DNA of 64,000 bases from Streptomyces asoensis (GCF_016860545.1 NZ_BNEB01000005.1:1054001-1118000), one strand, 5' to 3'. Counted from the stretch's first letter, positions 13,273 through 23,471 are shown. Made by a program: numbers and translations. Notes: generated by a model from the sequence alone, not told the origin.

Positions 13273-13620
13273 TCAGAAGCGGCCGGGGTGGGCCCGCAGC
13301 CAGTCCTTCGCGGCGCGGAGCAGCGCCGGGTCCGCGGCCGGGGCCTCGTCGGGGTGCCGCTCGGCCCACTTGACGACGTACGGGCAGAGCGGGGCCACCG
13401 GGACGCCCTCGCGCGCGGAGATCGTGTACAGCTCCCGCGCCAGCGAGCCGGCGATGCCCTTGCCCTCGTGCTCGGGCTCCACGATCGTGTGCACCGGGAC
13501 CAGGGCGGCCGCCGGCGACTCCAGGACGAAGTACTCGATGCGGCCCACGACCTCGCCGCCGTCACCGAGGGCTTCGAGGCGGCCCGCCGCCCGGTCGTCG
13601 CGGATCTCGATGTCGCTCAT
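13273..13620 (-). CDS. GNAT-type N-acetyltransferase (small, YjdJ-like)
   Basis: 115 residues, the length of the minimal GNAT family that comprises little more than the acetyl-CoA core. The motif HTIVEPEHEGKGIAGSLARE contains the pyrophosphate-binding G-x-G/A signature, and APLCPYVVKWAERHPDE is the usual C-terminal block of this subfamily, which acetylates unknown small molecules or protein N-termini. ATG 13620 is preferred over 13626 for its GGGAG site at about seven bases. It lies downstream of panD on the same strand, 32 bases away, and is probably cotranscribed with it. Confidence 0.85.
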   Translation of the reverse strand: MSDIEIRDDRAAGRLEALGDGGEVVGRIEYFVLESPAAALVPVHTIVEPEHEGKGIAGSLARELYTISAREGVPVAPLCPYVVKWAERHPDEAPAADPALLRAAKDWLRAHPGRF

Positions 13621-13652
13621 GGGCACTCCCGGTGCTGCGAGGGCTGCTGCGG

Positions 13653-14072
13653 TCAGACCGACACGGCCTGCGGGCTGCGCTCCTGGTCGGAGCCCGGCAC
13701 CGGCTCCGAGGGGTCCGCCCCCAGGGCGACGATCCGGTTGTCGCGGTCCACGTGCACGACCCGCGGCTCCAGGGCCCTCGCCTCCGCGTCGGTCACCTGA
13801 GCGTAACTGATGATGATCACCAGATCACCGGGGTGCACGAGGTGGGCGGCGGCACCGTTGATCCCGACCACCCCCGAGCCGCGCTCGCCCTCGATGACGT
13901 ACGTCTCCAGCCGCGCGCCGTTGGTGATGTCGACGATGTGGACGAGCTCGCCGGGCAGCAGATCGGCGGCGTCCAGCAGATCGGCGTCGATGGTCACCGA
14001 CCCCACGTAGTGCAGGTCGGCCTGTGTGACGGTGGCACGGTGGATCTTGGACTTGAACATGGTGCGCAGCAT
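13653..14072 (-). CDS. panD: Aspartate 1-decarboxylase precursor
   Basis: 139 residues. It makes beta-alanine from aspartate for pantothenate and CoA synthesis. The protein is a zymogen that cleaves itself at Gly24-Ser25 (HYVGSVTID), leaving a pyruvoyl group on the new N-terminus; both residues and their surroundings are intact. N-terminal [16 protein letters not shown] and the GINGAAAHL block are characteristic. The C-terminus is about 15 residues longer than in E. coli, as usual in actinobacteria. ATG 14072 is preceded by TAGGAG. The GNAT gene follows on the same strand. Confidence 0.97.
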   Translation of the reverse strand: MLRTMFKSKIHRATVTQADLHYVGSVTIDADLLDAADLLPGELVHIVDITNGARLETYVIEGERGSGVVGINGAAAHLVHPGDLVIIISYAQVTDAEARALEPRVVHVDRDNRIVALGADPSEPVPGSDQERSPQAVSV

Positions 14073-14348
14073 GTCGGACTCCTAGAGGGCGGCTCCCTGC
14101 CTGCTCTGTGCAGGTCAAGGGCGGTCCACACTGTACATGGGCACACCTTCCGCTCGAAGGCCCTGCGGTACATCGTGCGCCGTGACAGCAGGCTTCTCAC
14201 ATGGCCGTCGGTCCGCCGTCGCACCTCCGGCACCGCGTCCGGCGACAGGCCGGCCCGGACCGCCGCGGCCCGGTGACAGCGTGTCACCGGGACCGCGGCG
14301 ACGGCACTCCGCACCGGGACGCGCACGTCGCCTCGTGCGGCGGAACGG

Positions 14349-15317
14349 TCAACCGCTCAAGGCCTCGTCGGCGTCCCGCCGCGTCGGCCAGTTCTCCCGC
14401 CGCTCCCGAGCCACCTCGGCACGGCTGACGATCCGCTCCCCGGACAGGGAGACCGACGGCGGCGGGGTGGCCGGCTCGGGGATCGCAGCGCCGGTGGACA
14501 GTGCGGGGCGCCCGGCGGTCCGGTGCACCCGCCGTCCGGCGGACTCGTCGCCGCTCTCTTTGCTCTGGTGCTCGAAGAAGCGGAGCATCTCCACGGGAAA
14601 CGGCATCACGAGGGTGCTGTTCTTCTCGGCGGAGACGTCCACCACGGTCTGCAGCAGCCGCAGTTGGAGTGCACCGGGGGTGTCGGCCATCGTCGCGGCG
14701 GCGTCGGTCAGCCGCTGGGACGCCTGGAACTCTCCGTCGGCCGCGATGACCCGCGCACGACGTTCCCGCTCGGCTTCGGCCTGCTTGGACATGGAGCGCA
14801 TCATGGACTCGGGAAGGGCGATGTCCTTGATCTCGACGCGTTCGATGCGCAGCCCCCAGGGCTCCTCGGTGGGGGCGTCCATCACCTTCTTGAGTTCCGC
14901 GTTGATGTGGTCGCGGTCGGAGAGCAGGGTGTCCAGGTCGGCCCTTCCGATGACCGAGCGGAGTGACGTCTGGGCGATCTGGGACACGGCGGCGGGATAG
15001 TTGCGCACGTTCACCAGGGCCTTGACCGGGTCGATGACCTTGAAGTAGACGACCGCGTCGACGGTGAGCGTCACATTGTCGGCGGTGATGGACCCCTGTG
15101 GCGGGATGCCGAGGACCTCGGTCTGGACGGAGACCTTCCGCATCCGGTCCCCGATCGGCCGGATGACCCGCAGGCCCGGCCCGCGGATGTCCGGCAGCAG
15201 CCTTCCGAAACGGAACACCACGCCCTTCTCGTACTGCTGGACGTTGCGCACGCTCAGGGCGAGCAGGACCAGCCCGGCCACGGCGCACACCGCCAGCACG
15301 GTGATCAGAACACTCAT
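14349..15317 (-). CDS. Slipin/stomatin-type SPFH membrane protein
   Basis: 322 residues. A single N-terminal membrane anchor (residues 3-22) is followed by the SPFH/Band-7 domain (QQYEKGVVFRFGRL, NYPAAVSQIAQTSLRSVIG, LPESMMRSMSKQAEAERERR), a coiled-coil stretch and a hydrophilic C-terminal tail rich in Arg and Pro. Slipins form oligomeric membrane microdomains that organise other proteins. ATG 15317 follows AAGGAA. Upstream on the same strand is a frameshifted DUF5994 gene; DUF5994 and CorA genes surround it, suggesting a stress- or membrane-related cluster. Confidence 0.92.
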   Translation of the reverse strand: MSVLITVLAVCAVAGLVLLALSVRNVQQYEKGVVFRFGRLLPDIRGPGLRVIRPIGDRMRKVSVQTEVLGIPPQGSITADNVTLTVDAVVYFKVIDPVKALVNVRNYPAAVSQIAQTSLRSVIGRADLDTLLSDRDHINAELKKVMDAPTEEPWGLRIERVEIKDIALPESMMRSMSKQAEAERERRARVIAADGEFQASQRLTDAAATMADTPGALQLRLLQTVVDVSAEKNSTLVMPFPVEMLRFFEHQSKESGDESAGRRVHRTAGRPALSTGAAIPEPATPPPSVSLSGERIVSRAEVARERRENWPTRRDADEALSG

Positions 15318-15603
15318 GGTTCTCACATTCCTTACGTCGACGACGGTCCCGGACCGGGCGGTCGGGGAAGTACACGGCGCGGGAGGACCCCGGCCTGTCG
15401 TCCGCGGTGCGGCCGGGTCTCGGGCTGCTGCCGCGGCTCTGGTGGAGCGGCCCGGCACGGCCGGGAGGACTGTGCGGTACGGCGGTCCGGGCACCGCCGA
15501 CCGTGGCCCCGACGGCCGCTGGAGCGCGCACGATCCCCACCTGGCCGTCGTCGGAGCGGAAGGGCCCGGCACGGACCGGGGGATTCCACTGCGACGGCCG
15601 GCG

Positions 15604-16039
15604 TCAACGGACTGCGGCTCCCCGGCCCACGCCGTCCTGCACAACGGTGACCATGTTCTGCATGAGCCGCCCGACCTCCGCGTCCGTGGCGGCGGGCGGC
15701 ACCACCAGCAGGTCCCACCAGCCGCGGCCGGGCGCCAGCAGGCACACGGTGGTCGGGAAGCGCTGGGTGGTCGTCCGGCGCAGGCGTACGACCTGGTTGG
15801 CGATGAGAAGTCGGCCCGGGAACGGCGACCATGCGGGCGTCCACGAGGGCACTGGTGATCTGTCCCCAGGCGTGCGGCAGACCGGCCAGCAGCTGGGGCA
15901 GTTCTGACGCCAGATCGGGCGAGTGGGGCCACCAGGCGCCGTCGATACGCAGGGCCGTGCGCCCCCGTGCCGGCTGGGACACCAGGCGCAGGCGAAGGAC
16001 GGACGACGAGGTGAGCAGGGGTGGTGGGGCGAGCGTCAT
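15604..16039 (-). pseudogene. DUF5994 gene broken by a frameshift
   Basis: The first part (start 16039; contains RIDGAWWPHSPDLASELPQLL) is in one frame and the second part (RLLIANQVVRLRRTTTQRFP to DLLVVPPAATDAEV, stop at 15604) is in another. Together they cover a complete DUF5994 protein like the paralogues at 18247 and 19012. The frames must switch between about 15815 and 15850, by one extra base or two missing bases. Without correction, the first frame runs on into unrelated sequence to 15332. Either a true pseudogene or a sequencing error. DUF5994 is an actinobacterial family of unknown function. Confidence 0.75.
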
Positions 16040-16600
16040 CGGAACTCCTGAAGGGGATGCGGTCGTTCGGGTTCACACACGGCCGGGCGGCGGGGTGCAG
16101 GATGTGCCGGCTCTCGTCGAACGGAAGCGGGAGCTGCGGGCAGAGGCCGGTGGCGCGGTGGTGACGACGGGTGCGGAACGGGCGGTGTCCGATCGGACGG
16201 CAAGGGGAGTCCGCGCTCCACGTGGCGTGCGGGAGCAGGGCCATACGGACAGGTCCCGCCCGCGACGGACCGGGACGCCGAGGCCAGTGACGGTGCGGGA
16301 GCACCGCGGCGAACGGAACATCGCCGGGACGGATCAGGCGCCCTCGCAGCAGCCGAGCGGCCGGACCGAGGGCCGCCCTGCCGTCGTGCTCCGTGGACGG
16401 CGGGACGGCTGACGGGGGACGGGGTATCCGGCGAGACATGCGCGGTCCTGACCTCGGTGACGGCAGTGCGGCCGGGGTCTAGGGCTGCGCTTCTTCGATG
16501 TGGGTGTGCAGGGGCATCGCCGAGAGCGGATGCGCGTCGCACGGACGGTGGCTACGGGAGCCGGTCGGGTCGGTGGGGGCGTGGAGCGGGGGTGGGGCCG
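16040..16600. other. 561-base stretch without a convincing gene
   Basis: It lies between the start of the frameshifted DUF5994 gene and the stop of the small protein at 16601. Short open frames exist in several phases, but none has both a binding site and a recognisable sequence. It probably holds the promoter for the minus-strand DUF5994-slipin pair. I see no clear operator, RNA or repeat. Confidence 0.4.
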
Positions 16601-16897
16601 TCAGGCGGTCTCGCCCGGGTGGGTGCGATCGGCGGCCGGTCTGCTCGACTTGAGCCAGGAGGCGAGTGGACCGGCGGCACGCGATGCGTCCACGGTGAGG
16701 TGCAGCCGCGTCCCGGTTCCCGAGGCGCTGGGATAGCTGCGCTGTTCATCGGCGGCGAATAGCAGCCGGAGGGCGTCCGCGACACGTCGGGCGGCTTCGG
16801 GGTCCGCGGAGACCAGGCGGACCTCCACCCGGTCCTGGCCGCTCGGTTCGTGCTCGGCCTCGGGACGGCGTGCGCGGTGCGGAGCTTCGGATGTCAT
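16601..16897 (-). CDS. Small hypothetical protein
   Basis: 98 residues, no membrane segment. The first 22 residues are charged and disordered. The centre (VEVRLVSADPEAARRVADAL then TRLHLTVDASRA) reads like two beta-strands around a helix. I recognise it only as similar in style to conserved Streptomyces hypothetical proteins, not as a named family. The ATG is supported by codon pattern, but its binding site is weak. It lies in the slipin/DUF5994/CorA cluster on the same strand. Confidence 0.55.
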   Translation of the reverse strand: MTSEAPHRARRPEAEHEPSGQDRVEVRLVSADPEAARRVADALRLLFAADEQRSYPSASGTGTRLHLTVDASRAAGPLASWLKSSRPAADRTHPGETA

Positions 16898-17133
16898 AGG
16901 GCGGAACCTGGCCCGGACCTGAGCGGCCCACGTCGTCGTGCGACGAGGACGAGACCGGACCGGACACCGGCTTACGAGGTGCCCTCGACGTTGTCAGCCT
17001 ACTCCTGCTCGGGGCTGCCGCTCCTGGGCGGGCGTGGTGACCGTGCTCGCGCGACCTGCGCGCGTGCGCGAACCGCGCGCGCCGACGGACGCGTTGGGCC
17101 GCCCCGGGCGACGAGCGCGCAGGAGGTGTGCGA

Positions 17134-18180
17134 TCAGAGCCAGTCCCCGTGCTTGAAGGCGAAGTACAGCGTCAGGGAGGCGACGACGATGACGGCGCTG
17201 GAAACGATGAAACCCGACTGGTGAGCGAAGCCGGGGTAGGGAAGGTTCTGCCCGTAGAAGCCGGTGATCGCCGTGGGCACGGCGATGATCGCGGCCCAGC
17301 TCGTCACCTTCTTCATGATCAGGTTCATCCGGTTCGCCTGCACCGACAGGTTGGTCTCCATCACCGAGGCCACGAGGTCGCGCAGCGACTCCGTCCACTC
17401 GCCGGCACGCAGCACGTGGTCGTACACATCCCGGTAGTACGGCAGCAACGGCCCGTCGACGACGTCGAGGTCGGGGCGCATGAGGGCGTTGACGACCTCC
17501 CGCATGGGCAGGACCACACGGCGGAGCCGGACCAGTGATTTCCGCAGGGCGTAGGACTGGCGCTGTACGGTCTGCATCTGCCGGCCGCCTTCGGCGAAGA
17601 GCAGAGCGTCCAGTTCCTCGATACGTTCGTCGAGCCGGCGTACCGCGGCGAAGTGCCCGTCGACGACATGGTCCAGCAGGCCGTGGAGCAGAAAAGCGAC
17701 ACCGTGCGCGGCATGGGCCGGGGTGCGGTCCCAGCGGGCGACCAGGTCGTCGAGGGCGAACGCGGCGTCCTTGCGGACCGTGATCAGCGCCTGCGGCGTG
17801 AGGATGACCGCGAGCTCGCTCATCGTCAGCCCCGCGCTGTCCGGGTCGACGGCGACCGCGTAGACACTGAGGAAGTGATGGGTGCGGTAGGTGTCGAGTT
17901 TCGCCCGCTGCCCCTCGTGCAGAGCGTCCTCGAGAGCCAGCTCGTGCAGACCGAGTTCCTCGCCCACGGCCGTGAACTCGGCGCGGTCCGGGCGGTACAG
18001 GTCCAACCACACGGTGGTGGACGGATCCTCCAGATGCCGGGAGATGTCCCGGACCGGGAAGTCCTCCTCGGCCAGGGAGCCGTCGCGGTACAGCCGGGTA
18101 CGGGCCACGTCGCGCACCCTAACGGCACCGGCGGACCCTCCGCGGACACCACGACCGGGCAGCCACTCCGACGGGCGCAC
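17134..18180 (-). CDS. corA: CorA family magnesium/divalent cation transporter
   Basis: Up to 348 residues. A large N-terminal cytoplasmic alpha/beta domain and long helices (RLDERIEELDALLFAEGGRQ) lead to two C-terminal membrane helices. The first ends in the ion-selectivity loop TGFYGQN, where the canonical motif is YGMN, so Met is replaced by Gln. The C-terminal FKHGDWL is also typical. The frame opens at GTG 18180; an in-frame GTG at 18117 begins closer to the conserved sequence, and neither has a strong binding site. It is followed downstream by a small unknown gene and preceded by a DUF5994 gene. Confidence 0.92.
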   Translation of the reverse strand: MRPSEWLPGRGVRGGSAGAVRVRDVARTRLYRDGSLAEEDFPVRDISRHLEDPSTTVWLDLYRPDRAEFTAVGEELGLHELALEDALHEGQRAKLDTYRTHHFLSVYAVAVDPDSAGLTMSELAVILTPQALITVRKDAAFALDDLVARWDRTPAHAAHGVAFLLHGLLDHVVDGHFAAVRRLDERIEELDALLFAEGGRQMQTVQRQSYALRKSLVRLRRVVLPMREVVNALMRPDLDVVDGPLLPYYRDVYDHVLRAGEWTESLRDLVASVMETNLSVQANRMNLIMKKVTSWAAIIAVPTAITGFYGQNLPYPGFAHQSGFIVSSAVIVVASLTLYFAFKHGDWL

Positions 18181-18246
18181 CGCCTCGACCGCCTCGAAGG
18201 CACCGCCCGGCGCGTACGGCCCCGAGGGCGCCCGGAGCTCCCGACG

Positions 18247-18777
18247 TCATTCCTCGGGCTCGTGGCGTTCCTCACCGCTCGCAGGGCCATCCTCGGGGAC
18301 CGTGTATGCCCGACGCGTGCCGGTGTCGATGAGGATCTGTGCGGCATCGGTGACGTTGCCGGCCCGGACAGCCCTGGCCATCGCGGCGCGGGCGGCCTCG
18401 GCCGTCGCGTGCGGCGGTACCACGAGAAGGGAGAAGTGGTCCTGGTCGCCGCGAGTGATCAGGACGGTGTCGTCACCCACCGGAAAGGAGTCGACCCGGA
18501 CGACCTGGTCGCCGACCACCAGGCGCGGGGGAAGAGCGTCCCAGGCGGTGGCGTCCAGACCGACGCGTGCGACGGGGCCGAGGTGCACGGTCAGCGCCTC
18601 GACGAGGTCGGGCAGCTCGGCACCGATGTCGCGGGAACGCGGCCACCACGCACCGTCGAGATGTCCCTTCCTGGACCGTGTCGTCTCCAGCCGCAGAAGG
18701 ACCGTCCCGGGTTTCGCGGCCCGGTGGATCGCGTCGGGCAGAAGACGGGGAGCGTGGGGGATGTCGGATTCGGTCAT
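18247..18777 (-). CDS. DUF5994 family protein (intact copy)
   Basis: 176 residues. The diagnostic LDGAWWPRSRDIGAELPDLVEAL motif spans residues 40-62, followed by the beta-rich middle (RLVVGDQVVRVDSF) and LLVVPPHATAEAARAAM. The C-terminal 20 residues are acidic. No signal or membrane segment, so a cytoplasmic protein of unknown function is expected. It is divergent from another DUF5994 gene at 19012, across 234 bases, and lies just upstream of corA on the same strand. Confidence 0.85.
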   Translation of the reverse strand: MTESDIPHAPRLLPDAIHRAAKPGTVLLRLETTRSRKGHLDGAWWPRSRDIGAELPDLVEALTVHLGPVARVGLDATAWDALPPRLVVGDQVVRVDSFPVGDDTVLITRGDQDHFSLLVVPPHATAEAARAAMARAVRAGNVTDAAQILIDTGTRRAYTVPEDGPASGEERHEPEE

Positions 18778-19011
18778 GGTGTGTCCGCCCGTCTGCGGGA
18801 ACGGTACCGCCGCCGAACGCGGGACCTCGTTCTCTCACCGTAAGCCGTGCCCCGCGGCAGCACGCCTGCTCACGCGGAGGTCCCGGGACCTGCGCAGCGG
18901 CGTACAGTGAGAGTACCGGGAGTACTTCGCACGCCGGCCGCCAAGTCGGTGCCGTTCCCGGCGAGCGACAACACCGGCCTCCGAGAGGAGGCCCGGGGAC
19001 AGGTCCGCGTC

Positions 19012-19572
19012 ATGACCGCGACCATCGAACCCACGATCACCAAAGAGCGCCTGCCTTCGGCGTCGGCCCGGCTGTCCCTGACCCCGGCCGGTTCGGTTCC
19101 AGGTCTCCTGGACGGCGCATGGTGGCCCCGCTCCCGTGATCTCCTCCGCGAGATCCCCGCTCTGACCGACGCACTGGACGCGTGCTGGGGCCGCATCACG
19201 CACGTCACCGTGAACCCGACCCACTGGCCCGTCATCCCCCGCAAGGTCCCCGTCACGGGCCACACGGTGCATGTCGGCTGGTTCGCCGCCGAGCAGGACC
19301 CGAACAAGGTGATCCTCCTCTCCTACTCGGTGGGCCGCCTGGACCTGCTGGTGATCCCTCCGGAGACGGACCCGGCCGCCGCCGCCCGGCTGGCGGCAGC
19401 GGCGACCTCTCCGGGAGGTGTCCGCACCGCCGGCGCTCTGATCGCCGACGAGGCCGCCATCCACAACGCGGCACAGACGCAGAGCCGGGAAGAGGAATGG
19501 GAGACCGACGGCGGAGCCGCTTCGGCCGGCGGAGCCGCGATCGCAGTCTCGCGTTCCGCCCCGAGGCGGTGA
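19012..19572 (+). CDS. DUF5994 family protein (plus-strand copy)
   Basis: 186 residues. It contains LLDGAWWPRSRDLLREIPAL, the WGRITHVTVNPTHWP strand region and RLDLLVIPPETDPAAA, the most regular version of the family in this window. The C-terminal 35 residues are low in complexity. The ATG at 19012 is chosen because the family motif starts 20 residues later; an extended frame to 18847 has no supporting sequence. The small membrane protein gene begins four bases after its stop, so they form a two-gene operon. Confidence 0.83.
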   Translation: MTATIEPTITKERLPSASARLSLTPAGSVPGLLDGAWWPRSRDLLREIPALTDALDACWGRITHVTVNPTHWPVIPRKVPVTGHTVHVGWFAAEQDPNKVILLSYSVGRLDLLVIPPETDPAAAARLAAAATSPGGVRTAGALIADEAAIHNAAQTQSREEEWETDGGAASAGGAAIAVSRSAPRR

Positions 19573-19576
19573 GGAC

Positions 19577-19801
19577 ATGGAGACCGTCGTCACCGTCGCC
19601 GGGATCATTCTCGTGATCATCGCCGGAATGATCCTGATCCACCGGCTCAACGCACAGCACGACGACAGGATCGGGGCGTTCCACTACAGCGACACCCTGC
19701 CGGGAATCGGTCGGCGGACCCGTAAGGGCCCACGTGCCGCCGTACCGAAGGGCCCTCCTGCCGACGCCGCACGCAATGAGGATCGGCAGGGGAGCGGCTG
19801 A
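19577..19801 (+). CDS. Small single-pass membrane protein
   Basis: 74 residues. One membrane helix at residues 3-23 (VVTVAGIILVIIAGMILIHR) is followed by a basic, Pro/Gly-rich cytoplasmic tail. The ATG has GTGAGG immediately upstream and lies four bases after the DUF5994 stop, so translation is probably coupled. No family recognised; it may anchor or regulate a partner in the membrane. Confidence 0.6.
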   Translation: METVVTVAGIILVIIAGMILIHRLNAQHDDRIGAFHYSDTLPGIGRRTRKGPRAAVPKGPPADAARNEDRQGSG

Positions 19802-19861
19802 TGCCGCGGACCTGCTTCCAGCCGTCCGGGGGCCCCGCGCCTGTCTCCCGCCCGCGCGGGG

Positions 19862-20820
<959 letters not shown>

Positions 20821-20850
20821 GCCGCCGGGCCGTGGGGGCCATAGGGGCCG

Positions 20851-21597
20851 TCATCGCAGCGCGTCGATCATCATGAAGGCCGCCACGGCCAGCAGCACCA
20901 CGGCGAAGATCCGTTGCAGCGTCTGCCCCGAGATCTTCGCGGCCAGCCGCTTGCCGTCCCACGCGCCGAGGATCGCGGCCCCGACGAAGGGGCCGACGAC
21001 CGTCCAGTCGAGCTCCTCGACCGTACCGGCCCGCATGGTCAGCGCGGCCAGGGAGTTGACGGTGATGACGAGCAGGCTGGTGCCCACCGCGTGGCGCATC
21101 CGCATGCCGAGGACCCCGACCAGCGCCGGTACGGCGAGGAAGCCGCCGCCGACGCCGAGGACTCCGGTGACCGCGCCGAGGCCGGCACCGGCCGCGGCCG
21201 CCCGCCCCGGCCGGACGGTCACCACGCCCTGTGCCGCCGGGGCCGCGCGCAGCATACGCACGGCGGCCGCTCCCGCGACCACCCCGAACGCGGCCGTGAG
21301 CGCCCCCGCCGGGAGGCGTCCGGCGAGCAGGGCGCCGGCCATCGCCGGGCCGGTCCCGGCCGCCGCGAAGAGCAGGCCGGTGCGCCACCGCGCGTGTCCG
21401 TCCCGGGCGTGCGCGACGAGGGCGGTGACCGAGGTGATGCTGACGATGACCAGGCTCGCGGTCGTCGCGCCGACGGGGGAGAAGCCGAGCAGGTAGATCA
21501 GCGCGGGGACGGCCAGGACGCTGCCACCGCCGCCCAGCGCGCCGAGCGCCAGGCCGATCGCGGCCCCGGCGGCCAGGGCGAGGACGACGGCGCTCAC
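20851..21597 (-). CDS. TauE/SafE (TSUP) family sulfite/thiosulfate exporter
   Basis: 248 residues with seven to eight hydrophobic segments. Both TSUP half-motifs are seen: GALGGGGSVLAVPALIYLLG near the N-terminus and GVLGVGGGFLAVPALVGVLG in the middle. In cst-type operons this protein exports sulfite or related oxyanions made by persulfide oxidation. The GTG start at 21597 overlaps the stop of the upstream rhodanese gene (GTGA), indicating translational coupling. Last gene of the three-gene minus-strand operon. Confidence 0.93.
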   Translation of the reverse strand: MSAVVLALAAGAAIGLALGALGGGGSVLAVPALIYLLGFSPVGATTASLVIVSITSVTALVAHARDGHARWRTGLLFAAAGTGPAMAGALLAGRLPAGALTAAFGVVAGAAAVRMLRAAPAAQGVVTVRPGRAAAAGAGLGAVTGVLGVGGGFLAVPALVGVLGMRMRHAVGTSLLVITVNSLAALTMRAGTVEELDWTVVGPFVGAAILGAWDGKRLAAKISGQTLQRIFAVVLLAVAAFMMIDALR

Positions 21598-21980
21598 GCG
21601 ACGGTGCCGTCCTGTCCGCGCGCGTCCACCACCGGCAGCCCGGCGGCGGACCAGTCCCGCATCCCGCCGACCACGTCGACGGCGTCGGCGCCGCGGGCGA
21701 GGAGCAGTTCGGCGGCCTGCCGCGAGCGGTTGCCGGAGCGGCAGATCACGACCAGCGGCCGTGCCTGGGCGGGTGCGGGCAGCCCCGCCCCGGCGGCCAG
21801 GGCGGACAGGGGAAGGTGCACCGCTCTAGGTGCGTGGCCCGCCTGCCACTCGTGGGGCTCGCGTACGTCCAGCAGTACGGCGTCGGCGCCGCCCCGGGTG
21901 TCGGCGTGCCCGGTGCGCCGGGCCGCCTCCCCCACGCTCACGCGCCCCGGGCCGACCCGGTCCCGTCGGAAGATGCTCAT
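21594..21980 (-). CDS. Single-domain rhodanese
   Basis: 128 residues, a complete rhodanese domain with DVREPHEW and the active-site loop VVICRSGNRSR (C80). It would pass sulfane sulfur between low-molecular thiols and the dioxygenase fusion encoded just upstream. ATG 21980 is preferred over a longer frame to 22343 because the extra residues are non-native in composition; GGAG lies upstream. It follows the CstB-like gene by 67 bases and overlaps the exporter gene by four bases. Confidence 0.92.
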   Translation of the reverse strand: MSIFRRDRVGPGRVSVGEAARRTGHADTRGGADAVLLDVREPHEWQAGHAPRAVHLPLSALAAGAGLPAPAQARPLVVICRSGNRSRQAAELLLARGADAVDVVGGMRDWSAAGLPVVDARGQDGTVA

Positions 21981-22047
21981 CTCGGTGTGTCGCTCCTGTT
22001 CGTGATGCGGCGCCGGGGAGGGCCGGCGCTCCGGGGTGGCGGTACCG

Positions 22048-23412
22048 TCACGGGGTCCGGACGGCGAGTCCCGCCCTGCCGGCCGCGTCGAAGGAGTCGT
22101 CCACGGCGACGACGCGCCGGCCGGCGGCGTCCAGCAGGGAGGCGGCGATCGCGGCGCGCATGCCGCCGGCGCAGTGCACCCAGACCTCGCCCTCGGGAAC
22201 CTCGCCGAGGCGTCGGTGCAGGGTGTGGACCGGGATGTGGACCGAGCCCTCGACGAAGCCGCCGGCCCGTTCCGAGGCCCGGCGCACGTCCAGGACGACG
22301 ACGCCGTCACGGAGGCGCTCCGCGAGACCGGCGAACGTCGCACGGGGGAAGGAGGCGGGCGACTCTCCCGGGCGCAGCCAGTCGGCCGGTCCCCCGGTGG
22401 CCGCCGCGGCCGGGCGGTCGATCCCCACTTGGACCAACTCCCGCTGTGCGGAAGCGAGTTGTTCGGGTGTGTCGGCGAGCAGGGTGACGGGCTTGCCCCA
22501 CGGGACGAGCCAGGCCAGGTAGGTGGCGAGCTGTCCGTCGGCCTCGAAGTTGAAGGAGCCCGCCAGGTGGCCCTCGGCGAAGGCGACGCGGTGGCGCAGG
22601 TCCACGACCCACTCCCCGGCCGCCAGCCGCTCCGCCAGTTCGCCTGCGTTCGCGGTGGCGGGCGGGGTGAGGTCCACGGGAGCGGCTCCGGCGGCGTTGG
22701 CCGGGCCCATGTGGGTGTAGTAGGCGGGGACGTCGTCGAGGCCGGCCAGCAGATCGGCGACGAAGGCGTCGGCGTCGCGGGTGAGTGCCTCGTTGGACGC
22801 CTTCTCCTTGCCGATGGTCGTGTCGCCGCCGCCGGCTCTGCCCGAGGAGCAGAAGCTGCCGAAGCCGTGCGTGGGCAGCACGGCCGTCTCGTCGGGCAGT
22901 TCGGCGGCCAGCCGGTGGGCGGAGGCGTGCTGGGCGCGGGCCAGTTCCTCGGTCAGTCGCGGCTCCACCAGGTCGGGGCGGCCGACGGTGCCGATGAGCA
23001 GCGAGCCGCCGGTGAACACCGCGACGGCGGTGCCCTCCTCCTCCAGTGCGTAGGAGGTGTGGTGCGGCGTGTGTCCGGGGGTGGCGATCGCGCGCAGGGT
23101 CAGGCCGTCGGCGGGGTCGATCCCGGCGCGGTCGCCGTCGCTCACCGGGGTGTGCGCGAAGCGGACGCGGGCCGCGGCGGGCACCAGGTGGGCGGCGCCG
23201 GTGAGCCGGGCGAGTTCCGGGCCGCCGCTCACGTAGTCGTTGTGCACGTGCGTCTCGACGACGTGCGAGATCCGCACCCCGCGCCGCGCGGCCGCCGCGA
23301 GGACCCGGGCGGCGTCGCGCGGCGGGTCGACCGCGACCGCCGCGCGGGCGCCGCCCGCCAGGTAGCTGCGGTTGCCGAGTCCGGACACCTCGATCGTGTC
23401 GACGAAGAACAC
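22048..23412 (-). CDS. CstB-like persulfide dioxygenase-rhodanese fusion
   Basis: 454 residues. Residues 1-240 are a metallo-beta-lactamase-fold persulfide dioxygenase (ETHE1 type) with HVHNDYVSGG (H55, H57, D59), ATPGHTPHHTSY and THGFGSFCSSG. Residues 250-350 are a rhodanese fold that lacks the catalytic Cys. Residues 360-454 are an active rhodanese with VHCAGGMRA (C414). This dioxygenase/pseudo-rhodanese/rhodanese order and length match CstB of Staphylococcus aureus, which turns low-molecular persulfides into thiosulfate and thiol. It leads the minus-strand operon, with two operators upstream. Confidence 0.93.
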   Translation of the reverse strand: MFFVDTIEVSGLGNRSYLAGGARAAVAVDPPRDAARVLAAAARRGVRISHVVETHVHNDYVSGGPELARLTGAAHLVPAAARVRFAHTPVSDGDRAGIDPADGLTLRAIATPGHTPHHTSYALEEEGTAVAVFTGGSLLIGTVGRPDLVEPRLTEELARAQHASAHRLAAELPDETAVLPTHGFGSFCSSGRAGGGDTTIGKEKASNEALTRDADAFVADLLAGLDDVPAYYTHMGPANAAGAAPVDLTPPATANAGELAERLAAGEWVVDLRHRVAFAEGHLAGSFNFEADGQLATYLAWLVPWGKPVTLLADTPEQLASAQRELVQVGIDRPAAAATGGPADWLRPGESPASFPRATFAGLAERLRDGVVVLDVRRASERAGGFVEGSVHIPVHTLHRRLGEVPEGEVWVHCAGGMRAAIAASLLDAAGRRVVAVDDSFDAAGRAGLAVRTP

Positions 23413-23436
23413 GCCGTACTCCTTCCAGTCGAGAAT

Positions 23437-23450
23437 TACCCCCCGGGGTA
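23437..23450. promoter_or_regulatory. CsoR/CstR-type operator 2
   Basis: TACCCCCCGGGGTA, the half-sites TACCCC and GGGGTA separated by two bases exactly as in operator 1. It begins 25 bases upstream of the CstB-like gene start, where a repressor would block transcription. Confidence 0.75.
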
Positions 23451-23471
23451 TATTTTCGACGGTACCACGGA

